Shown: piece after piece, positions 1-8,502 of the stretch
Numbering within the stretch: the first letter of the stretch is position 1
Layout: each line of letters opens with the position of its first letter
DNA from: a bacterium
GTDB lineage: Bacteria; Planctomycetota; JAFGQW01
Direction: 5' to 3'
DNA length: 64,000 nucleotides
Assembly (NCBI GenBank): GCA_030426805.1
Contig: JAUHXU010000002.1
Span: 434,001-498,000 of the forward strand
The notes under the pieces: model-generated
Databases searched by the model: none
What the model was told of the DNA's origin: nothing
Seen by the model: only the letters and a program-made list of their open reading frames with translations
Program-made: the position numbers and the translations under genes

Positions 1-672
1 CCGACGCACTGCGAGCATTGCGTCCAGCAGTCTCTCCGGGGCTCCGCCTTGCTCCTCGACGAGTGCGGCGAAGCGGGCCTCGAGCGCTTCGGACACGGGC
101 TCGAATGCCGCTGCCAGCGCTTCGTTTTGAAGGGACGCGATGCTCCGTCGTATCGCTTCGACCTTCTGTTTGACTGCCACGACGCTGGACGGCCGTCGCT
201 TTCGCATCCGCTCGAGGTCTTCGAGCACGAACTCGAGGCGGACAGTGCGTGACTTCAACTCCAACTCGGCCTCCAGGCGACGGTCGGATAGCGCCGCTCG
301 AGCGGTCTCCGCCTCCTTCAGAAGCCGAACGGCGTGCCGTCGTTCCGAGGGCTCGGACAGGAGTTCCGTTTCGGCGCGTAGCACCCCGACGAGCTCGGCC
401 AGCGCGCGCTCACCGAGGCGTGGGGGGCCGACGCGCTTGCGCAAGGCGACAGCCGTTTGATCGAGGCTCGCCCGGGCGCGCGCGACCTCGGCCGCCTCCG
501 ATGTGCACCCGAGCGCCTTCAACTCGGAGACGAGGCGGCCGGCCATCGCGCTCGCGGAGGAGACCCTCATGAGCCGGCGATGATCCGACAGGGTAGCCGA
601 CTGCGCTGTCGAGGCGACCGCGCACGCGGGCCACGCGAACAGCGCGAGAATCGCCGCGAATCGTCGGGTCAC
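1..672 (-). CDS. Secreted helical (coiled-coil-like) protein, 3' end beyond window
   Basis: An open frame of 224 codons without a stop runs off the left edge, so the C terminus is missing. It begins with GTG, which overlaps the TGA of the upstream metallopeptidase gene in a GTGA arrangement and implies translational coupling. The first 20 or so residues (VTRRFAAILALFAWPACAVA) form a signal peptide, so the product is exported. The rest is rich in Ala, Arg, Glu and Leu with heptad-like stretches (for example LKEAETARAAL, LEFVLEDLERMRKRR), which points to long helices or a coiled coil. I do not recognise a family. The coupling suggests it works with, or is processed beside, the DUF4344 protein. 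The frame is certain; the function is not. Confidence 0.75.
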   Translation of the reverse strand, partial: MTRRFAAILALFAWPACAVASTAQSATLSDHRRLMRVSSASAMAGRLVSELKALGCTSEAAEVARARASLDQTAVALRKRVGPPRLGERALAELVGVLRAETELLSEPSERRHAVRLLKEAETARAALSDRRLEAELELKSRTVRLEFVLEDLERMRKRRPSSVVAVKQKVEAIRRSIASLQNEALAAAFEPVSEALEARFAALVEEQGGAPERLLDAMLAVRR

Positions 673-1493
673 TTCGCGGCCTTGCCCTGGGCGATGAAGC
701 GCTCGACGTATTCGCTGTGGACCGTGATCGTTCGCTTGGAGCGGCTCCAGCCGGCGCCGCCGTCGCCCTGGGCGAAGCGGATCGTGACCTGGGAGTGCCA
801 GTCGAAACGGCGGATCACGTCGCGAAGACGCTTCGTGAGACCGGCCTTGTCGAGTTGCTTCGCGATCGAGCAGCTCTTGTCGATTCGCACTCGCGCCTCG
901 GTCGACGCCGCGCCGGACGGCATCCAGAGGGGTCGCAGGATCCGGCGCCACGAGCGATGGATCTCCGCGCCGTAGTCGCCGCTTCGCTTGACGTCTTTCT
1001 TCGACATGCCGACGGCCGCGGCGACTCCGGCGTATTTCTCGGCGTCGGCGGCGACCGCGAGGGCGGCGATCTGGTAGGCGCGTCGCGCGTCGTTGTTGTG
1101 CTCGCCCCGCACCGGCCACTTCTCGCGCGGCACTTCGTTCGCCTCGATCATCAGCGACCGCACGCGCGCTTCGAGGACGGCCGGTGCCCGGTCGGGCATG
1201 TAGGTCGTCAGGTAATGGGTCGCGAACGCGTCGGCGAGCGTCTCCTCGTTGCCGAGGATCGGCAGGTCGAACTCGCGGACGAGCGCGTGCGCCAGCTCGT
1301 GGAGCACGACGTGCATCACGACGTCTTGCGCAAACGGCGTGACGCGGGCGCGTTGCACCGACGCGTCGCGCGTGATGTCCCTCGTCGAGTGCACACGCTG
1401 CGCGGTCGTGCGCTCGGTTGCGACGGTGCAGGCGAGTCCGAGCGCGATCGCGGTCGATACGGCGCGAAGCGGACGGGGGCGGAATCCGGGCAT
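669..1493 (-). CDS. DUF4344-type secreted metallopeptidase
   Basis: This 274-residue protein starts with a signal peptide (about residues 1-32). It carries a zinc-protease motif HELAH at residues 65-69, in the context VVLHELAHALVREFDLPILG, followed by a Glu/Asp-rich stretch (GNEETLADAFA) that probably supplies the third ligand. This arrangement is typical of the DUF4344 family of putative metallopeptidases. The substrate is unknown, and the signal peptide places it outside the cytoplasmic membrane. The ATG at 1493 has a GGGAG Shine-Dalgarno motif about 6 bases upstream. Its stop overlaps the GTG start of the next gene, so the two form an operon. A candidate sigma-70 promoter lies about 35 bases upstream. 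Confidence 0.8.
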   Translation of the reverse strand: MPGFRPRPLRAVSTAIALGLACTVATERTTAQRVHSTRDITRDASVQRARVTPFAQDVVMHVVLHELAHALVREFDLPILGNEETLADAFATHYLTTYMPDRAPAVLEARVRSLMIEANEVPREKWPVRGEHNNDARRAYQIAALAVAADAEKYAGVAAAVGMSKKDVKRSGDYGAEIHRSWRRILRPLWMPSGAASTEARVRIDKSCSIAKQLDKAGLTKRLRDVIRRFDWHSQVTIRFAQGDGGAGWSRSKRTITVHSEYVERFIAQGKAAK

Positions 1494-1528
1494 CGGCGTC
1501 TCCCGTAGTGGAAGTGATGAGTGCGTCG

Positions 1529-1557
1529 ACCGTAGCGGCGCGTTGCAGACGCGTCAA
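1529..1557 (-). promoter_or_regulatory. Candidate sigma-70 promoter for the DUF4344 operon
   Basis: On the minus strand TTGACG (1557-1552) and TACGGT (1534-1529) are separated by 17 bases. The -35 box is good and the -10 box is moderate. The start codon of the DUF4344 gene lies about 36 bases further down. No transcription data support it. Confidence 0.45.
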
Positions 1558-1599
1558 CGCGCGTCGATCGGGAGAGTGATCGATCCGGGATCGAGACGG

Positions 1600-1629
1600 T
1601 TGACGACCGACCGCCGCGCTGACTACAAT
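1600..1629 (+). promoter_or_regulatory. Candidate sigma-70 promoter for the secreted protein at 1754
   Basis: TTGACG (1600-1605) and TACAAT (1624-1629) are separated by 18 bases, both close to consensus. This would give a leader of roughly 115 bases before the ATG at 1754. It is one of the clearest promoter-like sequences in the window. Confidence 0.6.
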
Positions 1630-1753
1630 TGAGATTGAAGTAAGTGGGACCCGTGTGCATCGACGCCTTCGTTTCTCGTCGGTGCTTGCGCGAAGCGACC
1701 GGGTCTCCGAGGTAGGGCCGCGGCCACGCGGTCCCAGGCATAGGAGAGTCCTA

Positions 1754-2656
1754 ATGCGCAGATTCCTGACCACCGGTGCAGCGTTGGCACTACTCGGCGG
1801 CGTCGCCGTCGCCCAGGTTCCGATCCCGGCGTTCGCTCGGACGTTCACGTCCGCGACGCTGACCCGCGGCTTGCTGTTCCAGGCGCCGGGTGACTTCCGG
1901 ATCGTCGCCGTCCAGGTGCCCGACGAGTCGGCGTTCGGCACGCAGCACTTCGCGGTCTACAACATGGCCACGCAGCCGCCGATGTATTCGAGCGCGACCG
2001 CGCCCATCACGCCGTCGGACTATCAGACCGGCCCGGCGGCCAACCTGATCCCGACCAACGTGCTGTGCAAGCAGGGCGAGTGGATCGGCGTTCTCGGCGC
2101 GTGCGGCGACACGACCACGATGCGCAACTCGTACGGCGCGTCCGGCCCGTTCGCGAGCAACATCGCCGGCCAGGCGATCTCGATCACCCGCTTCATCACG
2201 CAGACCAACATCGCGTCGAACTCCGGTGTCGCTGCGCTGTCCGAGTCGACCGGTTCGATCGGACGCGTCGACGTCTACGTCGCGGGCCTCGGTGCCGACA
2301 CCGTCGCCCCCGCGCCGGGCAGCACGATCAACTACACGCTCCAGGCGCAGCTCGACGGCGGCTTCCCGTATCAGCTCGCGCTGGCGCTCTCGTCGGGTGC
2401 GATTCCGATCGATTCGCGCGTCGTGCAGCTCGCGCTCGATCCGCTGTTCCTGCTGTCGGTTCAGGGGCTGCTGCCGGGGCTCTCGGGCGCGGTCGGTCAG
2501 CTCGACACGACCGGGCAGGCCAGCGCCTCGCTCGCGATCCCGAACATCCCGCAGCTCACCGGCGTGAAGGTCCACTCCGCGTTCATCACGCTGAACCCGT
2601 CGGCGCCGTCCGGTGTCGCGACGATCAGTGAGCCGCACATCGCGACGATCACCTGA
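1754..2656 (+). CDS. Secreted protein with planctomycete-type C-terminal beta module
   Basis: A 300-residue exported protein with signal peptide MRRFLTTGAALALLGGVAVAQ. The ATG at 1754 is chosen over an upstream in-frame start because it has AGGAG seven bases before it and leads directly into the signal peptide. The middle region has no family I recognise. The last ~100 residues (from about FPYQLALALSSG to the end, with SLAIPNIPQLTG and SAFITLNPSAPSG) are a module also seen at the C terminus of other secreted proteins in this window, for example those at 18458, 31517 and 34091. The gene stands alone between a strong promoter and an intrinsic terminator, so it is probably monocistronic. Function unknown; cell-surface or periplasmic location is inferred. 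Confidence 0.8.
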   Translation: MRRFLTTGAALALLGGVAVAQVPIPAFARTFTSATLTRGLLFQAPGDFRIVAVQVPDESAFGTQHFAVYNMATQPPMYSSATAPITPSDYQTGPAANLIPTNVLCKQGEWIGVLGACGDTTTMRNSYGASGPFASNIAGQAISITRFITQTNIASNSGVAALSESTGSIGRVDVYVAGLGADTVAPAPGSTINYTLQAQLDGGFPYQLALALSSGAIPIDSRVVQLALDPLFLLSVQGLLPGLSGAVGQLDTTGQASASLAIPNIPQLTGVKVHSAFITLNPSAPSGVATISEPHIATIT

Positions 2657-2680
2657 TCGACGCAGACTCAACGAAACCCG

Positions 2681-2713
2681 CGGGCGGGGCGCTTCGGCGT
2701 CCCGCCCGTTTTT
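2681..2713 (+). terminator. Intrinsic (rho-independent) terminator
   Basis: CGGGCGGG (2681-2688) pairs with CCCGCCCG (2701-2708). The stem continues as CGC/GCG around a TTCG tetraloop (2693-2696) and is followed directly by five T residues (2709-2713). It ends transcription of the gene at 1754-2656. Confidence 0.9.
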
Positions 2714-2844
2714 CGTTGGGGGGGCGGTGCGGAGGGCTCGATTGTCGCCCGGTGTGGAGGAAAATGAGAAAATCGGGACACGCGTGACGCGCCGGGCGTC
2801 ATGGCGTCGAAGGCCACGTCGACGTCTGTCACTGGAGGTGTTGG

Positions 2845-5427
2845 ATGCGGGCTCGAATCGTCGGACTTGCGGGCGTGGCCCTCGTGGCCTGGATCGCCCC
2901 GGTTGCTGCCCAGGGGGCGTTCGAGGCGCCCACGGTCGTGGTCCAGCGGGACGTGAGCATCGACAGCGTCGGGGATTTCGACGGTGACGGCAACGTCGAC
3001 GGCCTCGGCTGGTGGTGGAAGAACAGCGCCCGCAATGCGATTGACCTGATCTTCATGCGGGGTGACGGGGCCGGCGGGTTCACGCAGGGCTGGCGAATCC
3101 CGTTCCCGATGCCGTCGAACCTCCTGACGAAGTGGCAGCTGGCCGTCGGCCGCTTCAACGCCGACAACCGCGACGACTTCGTGCTCGCCCTGGACGACAC
3201 GGTCATGGTCCATGTGTCCGGTGCGTCCGCGCCGGCGATGTATGCGGCGTGGCGCGCGCCGTTCAAGGTGCGCTCGGTCGTCGTTGCGGACTTCGATCGC
3301 GACGGGCGTGACGACATCGCGATCTCGGGCGCCGGCGTCTCCGTTCACCTCAACACCGGCCAGGGGTTCCGACTCGCGTCCAGCAGCCCGGTCGGCGCCG
3401 AGTTGCGCGCGGCCGATCTCGACGACAACGGCACCCCGGATCTGATCACGACGATCGAGGGGCAGACCTTCGCGATCCAAACGCTGTTCGTCGCCAACGG
3501 CGTGATCGCGAGCGGTCCGCGTTACTCGACCAACGTGTCGCTCCTCACGCCGCCGATGGTCGTCACCGGCGACATCGACAACGACGGCGATGACGACGTC
3601 GCGTTGTTCACGATGGCGGGGCAATGCATGATCTTGCGCGCGACGTCGGCGCCGGCCGGCTTCAACGTGGAACCCCCGACCACGGGTGGACCGGCGACGG
3701 ACTTTGCGGATGTCGATGGTGACGGCGATCTCGACGGGCTGTGCTGCGGCGGGAGTGGACCGGGGCCGAAGCCCCTGTTCAATTTCACGACGTCGATCTA
3801 CCGGATCTCCTACAACGACGGCACCGGGCAATTCGCGCGGGCGCGGGAGATCCAGGGGCTCGGTGCGCGGCGTCTCGCGGGCGCTGTGGACGTCGACAAG
3901 GACGGGTTCGTCGATCTCGTCGCCGGGCGCTGCGTCTTCTTTCACGCCGAGCGGTTCGCGCGTGGTGGGCGTCCCGCGCCGCCGCCGAAGCTCGGCCTCG
4001 ACATTGCGTGCATCGACATCGACGGCGATGGGGACCGCGACCTCGCGCCCGGCTCGACGGGCGTCTTCGTGAACGACGGAAGCGGCACGCTGTCCACGGC
4101 AGTGCCGGTCATTCCGGCGCCGCGCAGCGGCGCGTACGTCGGACCGGGATTCCGCGGCGACTTCGATCGCGATGGCGACGTGGACTTGATCGTCGGCCAC
4201 ACCAACGCACCGCTGTTCACCGGCATGCGTCTGTTCGAGAACACCGGAGGCGGCGACTACGTCGACGGCGGGGCGGTGACGGCGCGGGGCGTGAACATGA
4301 ACACCGACGGGCTGGCGGCGACGTTTCCGTCGAATGCCCGGCCCGGCGGCGCAGCGCCTTCGACCGGGATTTGCGCGGACTTCAACAACGACAACCGGCC
4401 GGACCTGCTCGTCGCCCGCTATCAACCGGCGGACAGCGTGCTGTGGTTGCAGGACGCGCAGGGGCAGTTCAGTGCGCGGACGACCCTGTTCGGTGGGGCG
4501 GTCGCTGCGGCCGATTTCGATCTCGACGGCAACGTCGACGTCCTGACGCACGGCGCGTCGGTATCGGTCTACTGGGGGCGTGGGGACGGCACGTTCGACG
4601 CGCCGACCCTGATGAACGACACGACGTACGGGCCACGCTCGTTCGCGATCGGTGACCTCAACGGAGACAAGCGACCCGACATCGTCCTCGTCGATACGAG
4701 GGGGCCGGTGGCGATCCGGATCACCGGTCCGGGGCGCCTCTTCAGCTACGCGGTTGGCGCCACCGTGTTTCAGCAGCAGGGGGCGCGGCATCGCGTCGCG
4801 ATCCTCGACTTCGACGGCGACGGGGACTCGGACGTGATCGCGTCGCCGCTGGAATGGAGCGAGGACGCGGCGATGCTGCTCGCGAACGACGGGGCGGGGA
4901 ACTTCACGAAGGTCGCGGAGCAGGTGATCGGGTGGGACTGGATCGTCGAAGACGTCGACGGCGACGGCGACACCGACGTGATCAGCGATCGGGTGATCTT
5001 GAACCGAACCGTGGGGCGACCGATCGGCGGCTACCGTGCCCAATACGGCGTGAGCACGCCCGGGCTCGGCGGCATGACGCCGGTGCTGGGGGCGAGCGGG
5101 CCGTTCCGCGTCGGCGAGACGGCCGTGACACGACTCCGCGGGGGGCGGGGCGGGTCGACTGCCTATCTGGCGATCGGCTCGCAGGCCACGTCGGTGGTCG
5201 GCATCCCCGGCCCAGGATTGACCGCGTATACGCTGCCCACGGTCATCGTGCCGATTCCCCTGACCGGCAAGCCCGGCGAACCGGGCACGGGCGGCTTCAC
5301 GCTGCCGTTCGTCGTCCCGCCGTCGGCCGTCGGCACCGCGTTGGCGCAGCAGTGCTTCGTCATCGACCCGGCCGCACCGTCGGGGTTCGCACAGAGCAAC
5401 GGCCTGGCGCTGTTCTTCGGCCCCTGA
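2845..5427 (+). CDS. Secreted FG-GAP/VCBS-repeat protein
   Basis: An 860-residue protein with signal peptide (residues 1-22, ending VAAQ). It carries about 14 Asp-rich calcium-binding loops of the form DxDxDGxxD (for example DFDGDGNVD, DVDGDGDTD, DIDNDGDDD), spaced along residues 45-715. This is the pattern of FG-GAP/VCBS repeats, which fold as integrin-alpha-like beta propellers. The last ~120 residues are a beta-rich C-terminal region ending in a DPAAPSGFAQSNGL segment, typical of planctomycete secreted proteins. The ATG at 2845 has GGAGG a few bases upstream. A long antisense frame across the gene is a composition artefact. The role is probably extracellular or in the envelope; no enzymatic domain is visible. 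Confidence 0.9.
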   Translation: MRARIVGLAGVALVAWIAPVAAQGAFEAPTVVVQRDVSIDSVGDFDGDGNVDGLGWWWKNSARNAIDLIFMRGDGAGGFTQGWRIPFPMPSNLLTKWQLAVGRFNADNRDDFVLALDDTVMVHVSGASAPAMYAAWRAPFKVRSVVVADFDRDGRDDIAISGAGVSVHLNTGQGFRLASSSPVGAELRAADLDDNGTPDLITTIEGQTFAIQTLFVANGVIASGPRYSTNVSLLTPPMVVTGDIDNDGDDDVALFTMAGQCMILRATSAPAGFNVEPPTTGGPATDFADVDGDGDLDGLCCGGSGPGPKPLFNFTTSIYRISYNDGTGQFARAREIQGLGARRLAGAVDVDKDGFVDLVAGRCVFFHAERFARGGRPAPPPKLGLDIACIDIDGDGDRDLAPGSTGVFVNDGSGTLSTAVPVIPAPRSGAYVGPGFRGDFDRDGDVDLIVGHTNAPLFTGMRLFENTGGGDYVDGGAVTARGVNMNTDGLAATFPSNARPGGAAPSTGICADFNNDNRPDLLVARYQPADSVLWLQDAQGQFSARTTLFGGAVAAADFDLDGNVDVLTHGASVSVYWGRGDGTFDAPTLMNDTTYGPRSFAIGDLNGDKRPDIVLVDTRGPVAIRITGPGRLFSYAVGATVFQQQGARHRVAILDFDGDGDSDVIASPLEWSEDAAMLLANDGAGNFTKVAEQVIGWDWIVEDVDGDGDTDVISDRVILNRTVGRPIGGYRAQYGVSTPGLGGMTPVLGASGPFRVGETAVTRLRGGRGGSTAYLAIGSQATSVVGIPGPGLTAYTLPTVIVPIPLTGKPGEPGTGGFTLPFVVPPSAVGTALAQQCFVIDPAAPSGFAQSNGLALFFGP

Positions 5428-5748
5428 TCACGACCCGCGCCGTCGCTGGCGATGCGCTGCGACGGACTGGTAGAGCATGACGCCCGCGAACCAGTGCAGC
5501 CCACCGGTGTCGGCGATGGCGAGTGCCCAAACGGCGACATCGAGAAGCGTCGAGTCGCTGTGGCGAATCCAGATCGCCCAGGCGACGACGAGCGTGATCG
5601 AGCCCACGACCGGGATTCCCGAGACCCACCGGAATGTCTCGGCGCTGCGTCCGCGGAGCCGGTGCAGCGGATACCGTATCCAACTCGTGTAGACGTTGAA
5701 CAGGCAGACGCTCGCGCCGAAGGCGAACAGGATCCAGCCGACGATCAC
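5428..5748 (-). CDS. Small membrane protein, unknown function
   Basis: A 106-residue protein that reads as about three hydrophobic segments: residues 1-22 (IVGWILFAFGASVCLFNVY), about 42-65 (SGIPVVGSITLVVAWAIWI) and about 70-93 (LLDVAVWALAIADTGGLHWF). An Arg-rich tail follows. It starts with GTG and lacks a clear Shine-Dalgarno motif. It lies 20 bases downstream of the VDFS paralogue at 5768 on the same strand and may be cotranscribed with it. It ends one base after the convergent FG-GAP gene. I do not recognise a family. Confidence 0.65.
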   Translation of the reverse strand: MIVGWILFAFGASVCLFNVYTSWIRYPLHRLRGRSAETFRWVSGIPVVGSITLVVAWAIWIRHSDSTLLDVAVWALAIADTGGLHWFAGVMLYQSVAAHRQRRRGS

Positions 5749-5767
5749 GTGTGTGGACAGGGGGCGG

Positions 5768-6565
5768 TCATCGGTCTTGCCGGAGGACTGCGACCGTGTT
5801 CGCCGTCCAGGTGATGTCGTTGCGTCCCTTGGGCGAGTCGTATGTCGTGGTTCCCTTGCCGCGGCAGGAGACGACGATGCGGTGTTCGAGGTCGTAGAGC
5901 GCCGTGCCTTCCCACACGGCGGTCTTCGAGGCGGGGGGATCCCCGTGCTTCAGCTCGAGTCGCACGATCGCCTCCGCGTGGCCGTGCAGGAATCGGGGCG
6001 ACTGGCCGTGGACCGCGACGAGCCGAATCGTCGCCCGTTTCGTGGTCCACCGACCTTCGAGGCACGAGAGCGCCGCGTGCATCCCCGTCGCGTCGATCTC
6101 CCACGACTCGCCGACACGGCGCACCCCTTGGCCGAGTGACACGACCGGCGCACGCAACTCGCTCGGGCGCAGACGCGCGAGCCAGAAGCTGTCGGCCTTC
6201 TTCCAGGCGTCGCCGTCGGTGAATGTCACCGTGCACTTGTCGTCGACCCACGTCGCGCGGACCTTCTTCCCGTGCAACAGCGTCCCGCGTGGTTTCCGGT
6301 CGCCGCCTCCCACCGTCGATCGGGCGTAGTGGCGTTCGATCTTCGTGACGGCCCCGTCTTTCACTTCGCGGATTGCGTGTCGAATCGACTGTTGCATGCG
6401 AAGCGAGTTCGACAGGTCGCCACCCGCATCGGGCGGAGCCGAAGCGTATGACTTCGTGATCTGGACGACCAACCCCTCCGGCGGGGGGAGGGAGAAGTCG
6501 ACGGTTTCTGCGGCCTGGGCAGGCAGAAACGGCGTCGTGCAGATCATGACGAGCAGCCAGCGCAT
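5768..6565 (-). CDS. VDFS-family secreted protein, paralogue 1
   Basis: A 265-residue exported protein with signal peptide MRWLLVMICTTPFLPAQA, then the family hallmark VDFSLPPPEGL. A central motif LRAPVVSLGQGVRRVGESW (about residues 137-155) and a late motif LYDLEHRIVVSCRGKG are shared with the paralogues at 6615, 7619, 8503 and 15702. I do not recognise a named family; the mature part looks beta-rich and no catalytic motif stands out. The start is fixed by GGAGGACGCC just before ATG, a block conserved in two paralogues. The first 51 bases around the start are identical to those of the neighbour at 6615, although the mature proteins differ greatly. Confidence 0.75.
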   Translation of the reverse strand: MRWLLVMICTTPFLPAQAAETVDFSLPPPEGLVVQITKSYASAPPDAGGDLSNSLRMQQSIRHAIREVKDGAVTKIERHYARSTVGGGDRKPRGTLLHGKKVRATWVDDKCTVTFTDGDAWKKADSFWLARLRPSELRAPVVSLGQGVRRVGESWEIDATGMHAALSCLEGRWTTKRATIRLVAVHGQSPRFLHGHAEAIVRLELKHGDPPASKTAVWEGTALYDLEHRIVVSCRGKGTTTYDSPKGRNDITWTANTVAVLRQDR

Positions 6566-6614
6566 GGCGTCCTCCGGTGTTCGGTCGCTGCGATGCGCTT
6601 GCGAATTGGCGGGT

Positions 6615-7454
6615 TCACTTTCGTCCCGCCTCGATCACGGTCGCGCGCGTTGTCGTGGTCAGCGCTCCGTACGTCCCGGAGCGAGGTTTGATGACGGAGT
6701 GGTCGTAGTAGCCCTTGCCGACGCACTCGACGACGACTCGATTCGTGAGGTCGAAGAGAACCCGTCCCTTCCACCGAAGAAGCGGCTTCGGGGTGCCCAC
6801 CCGCCCCGATTTCATTTCCAGTGTTACACGAAGCGCTGCGTGAGGCCCACTGCGGCCCTGCGCCAATCCGACGGAGACGAGTTTGATTGTCACCTTGTGT
6901 GGGAACCAGTATCCGATGCCCTCGGAGACACACAGGTAATCCCGAGGATCGGGACTCCACTCCTCGCCAATTCGTCGCACCGCTTCTCCGAGAGGGAAGA
7001 CGGGGCAGAACAACTCGGCCGGAGGTAGGGCGTCGCTGACGTCCTTGCTCGCCTGTGCCCACGTGTCCGCCTCTTTGATCTCGACGCGGCATCGATCACC
7101 GACCCGGCTTGCGCGAATCCGACTCTCCGACAAGATCGGTGCCGCCTCCGCCGTACGTGCCGTGGCCGGGAGTGTGACCGAGTAGTCCACTCGGGTCTTT
7201 CTGTAACGTCGCGCGACGACCGTTACTCGTCCCGCGTCGACTCCTCGGAACTCGTGATCAAAGGAACCTTCCCACGTCGTCAACCACCCGACGTGCTCCC
7301 TCGAGCCTTCCGGTCTCTCACGGGAGTAGAGTTCGAGCTTGCGGTCGACCTGTAGCACCAGCCCTTCCCGCGGCGGCAGCGAGAAGTCCACCGTCTCCAC
7401 CGGCTGGGCCGGGAGAAACGGCGTCGTGCAGATCATGACGAGCAGCCAGCGCAT
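6615..7454 (-). CDS. VDFS-family secreted protein, paralogue 2
   Basis: A 279-residue relative of the protein at 5768. It has the near-identical signal peptide MRWLLVMICTTPFLPAQ, then VDFSLPPREGL, a central LGEAVRRIGEEWSPD motif and the late LFDLTNRVVVECVGKG motif. An in-frame upstream extension is rejected because the ATG at 7454 has GGAGG nine bases upstream and begins the signal peptide. A TGGTATCGT sequence (minus strand, 7491-7483), which resembles an extended -10 element, lies about 30 bases upstream and is also present before the paralogue at 8503. Function unknown; secreted or periplasmic location inferred. Confidence 0.75.
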   Translation of the reverse strand: MRWLLVMICTTPFLPAQPVETVDFSLPPREGLVLQVDRKLELYSRERPEGSREHVGWLTTWEGSFDHEFRGVDAGRVTVVARRYRKTRVDYSVTLPATARTAEAAPILSESRIRASRVGDRCRVEIKEADTWAQASKDVSDALPPAELFCPVFPLGEAVRRIGEEWSPDPRDYLCVSEGIGYWFPHKVTIKLVSVGLAQGRSGPHAALRVTLEMKSGRVGTPKPLLRWKGRVLFDLTNRVVVECVGKGYYDHSVIKPRSGTYGALTTTTRATVIEAGRK

Positions 7455-7618
7455 GGCGTCCTCCAGCGTGTGACCGGCCTCCACGATACCACGGCGGTGC
7501 GTCGTCGCTCGAGCAAGACCGTTCTGGCGCGCCGCGTTGGCGGGTGGAGTCCTCGCATTGGCCGTGGCCTTCGGCCCGCGCCCTCCGCCGTAGCTGGGCA
7601 CTTGTCGATCAGCGCTTC

Positions 7619-8425
7619 CTAACGGTCCTCGCGTTCGAGAAACGCAGCCGTGGCGGTCGTCGTCGCCTCGACTTCGGCTCGGCGATGCGATCTCCCGCCG
7701 CGTCCCTCGCAGCTCACGATCACGCGATTCGACAAGTCGAACAAGGCGCGACCGTCCCAGCGCATGCGTGAGTTCGGGTCACGCAACGAGGCCTCCAACA
7801 CCGCATACCGACCACGGCGGCCCGGCGGATCCGTTTGCAGCTCGATCAGCCGCATTGTCGCCCTCAGCCCCTCGGCAGGCCCGAGTTCCATACCGCCGCC
7901 CGCGAGGGCTTGAGCGATGGCGTGCGCGTCCACACTCCATTCCTGGCCGACTCGCCGGACTCCGCTTCCGACCGGCAAGATCGGGGATCGCAGCTCCGTC
8001 GTTGAGAGCCTGTTCTGCACGGTCTCGTCGATCGGCACCCAGCGCTCGTCGACCAGCGTCTCGACGACGCACCTTCCATCATCCCAGGTCGCCCGCAACG
8101 CCGGCTTGGCCTCGATCTGTTGATCGCGGGGGGCTTCGCCCTCGGCCATGACCCGCATCAGGCCCTTGTCGTGGTACCGCTCGAGCTCGATCACACCTTC
8201 GTGGTCCACACGGCGAACGACGTGCTCGAACTTCGCGCGGACGGTCGTCTTCCCTCGCCCTTGCCCGGGGTGGTTGAGCTTCCATCGACCGTGCCATTCG
8301 AGGTCGTAGCGCACGACGAGTCCGGCTGGCGGCGGCACGGAGAAGTCCACCTCTTCGCCTTCCCCCGTACAACGCACGAATGCGAAGAGGAGGAATGCAC
8401 ATGCGCCTGCTGCGGCCGCTCGCAT
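7619..8425 (-). CDS. VDFS-family secreted protein, paralogue 3
   Basis: A 268-residue family member. It has a different signal sequence (MRAAAAGACAFLLFAFVRC), whose Cys could be a lipobox but sits in a weak context. The mature part shows VDFSVPPPAGL, then LRSPILPVGSGVRRVGQEW, the PPGRRGRYAVLEAS segment shared with the island paralogue at 15702, and LFDLSNRVIVSCEGRG. The start at 8425 has an AAGGAGGT Shine-Dalgarno sequence four bases upstream; the longer frame is not needed. It is closer to the island copy than to its immediate neighbours, judging by these shared segments. Function unknown. Confidence 0.75.
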   Translation of the reverse strand: MRAAAAGACAFLLFAFVRCTGEGEEVDFSVPPPAGLVVRYDLEWHGRWKLNHPGQGRGKTTVRAKFEHVVRRVDHEGVIELERYHDKGLMRVMAEGEAPRDQQIEAKPALRATWDDGRCVVETLVDERWVPIDETVQNRLSTTELRSPILPVGSGVRRVGQEWSVDAHAIAQALAGGGMELGPAEGLRATMRLIELQTDPPGRRGRYAVLEASLRDPNSRMRWDGRALFDLSNRVIVSCEGRGGRSHRRAEVEATTTATAAFLEREDR

Positions 8426-8502
8426 CGCCACCTCCTTGTGCTCACCGGCGGCCATCGTATCAGCCGACCGTCGACTGCTGTCGGTCTGCCGAATGCGCGG
8501 CG

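Noticed and set aside
2668..5043. A 791-codon antisense frame over the FG-GAP gene
   Set aside because: The product is low-complexity Arg/Val/Glu and results from the repeated Asp codons on the coding strand.
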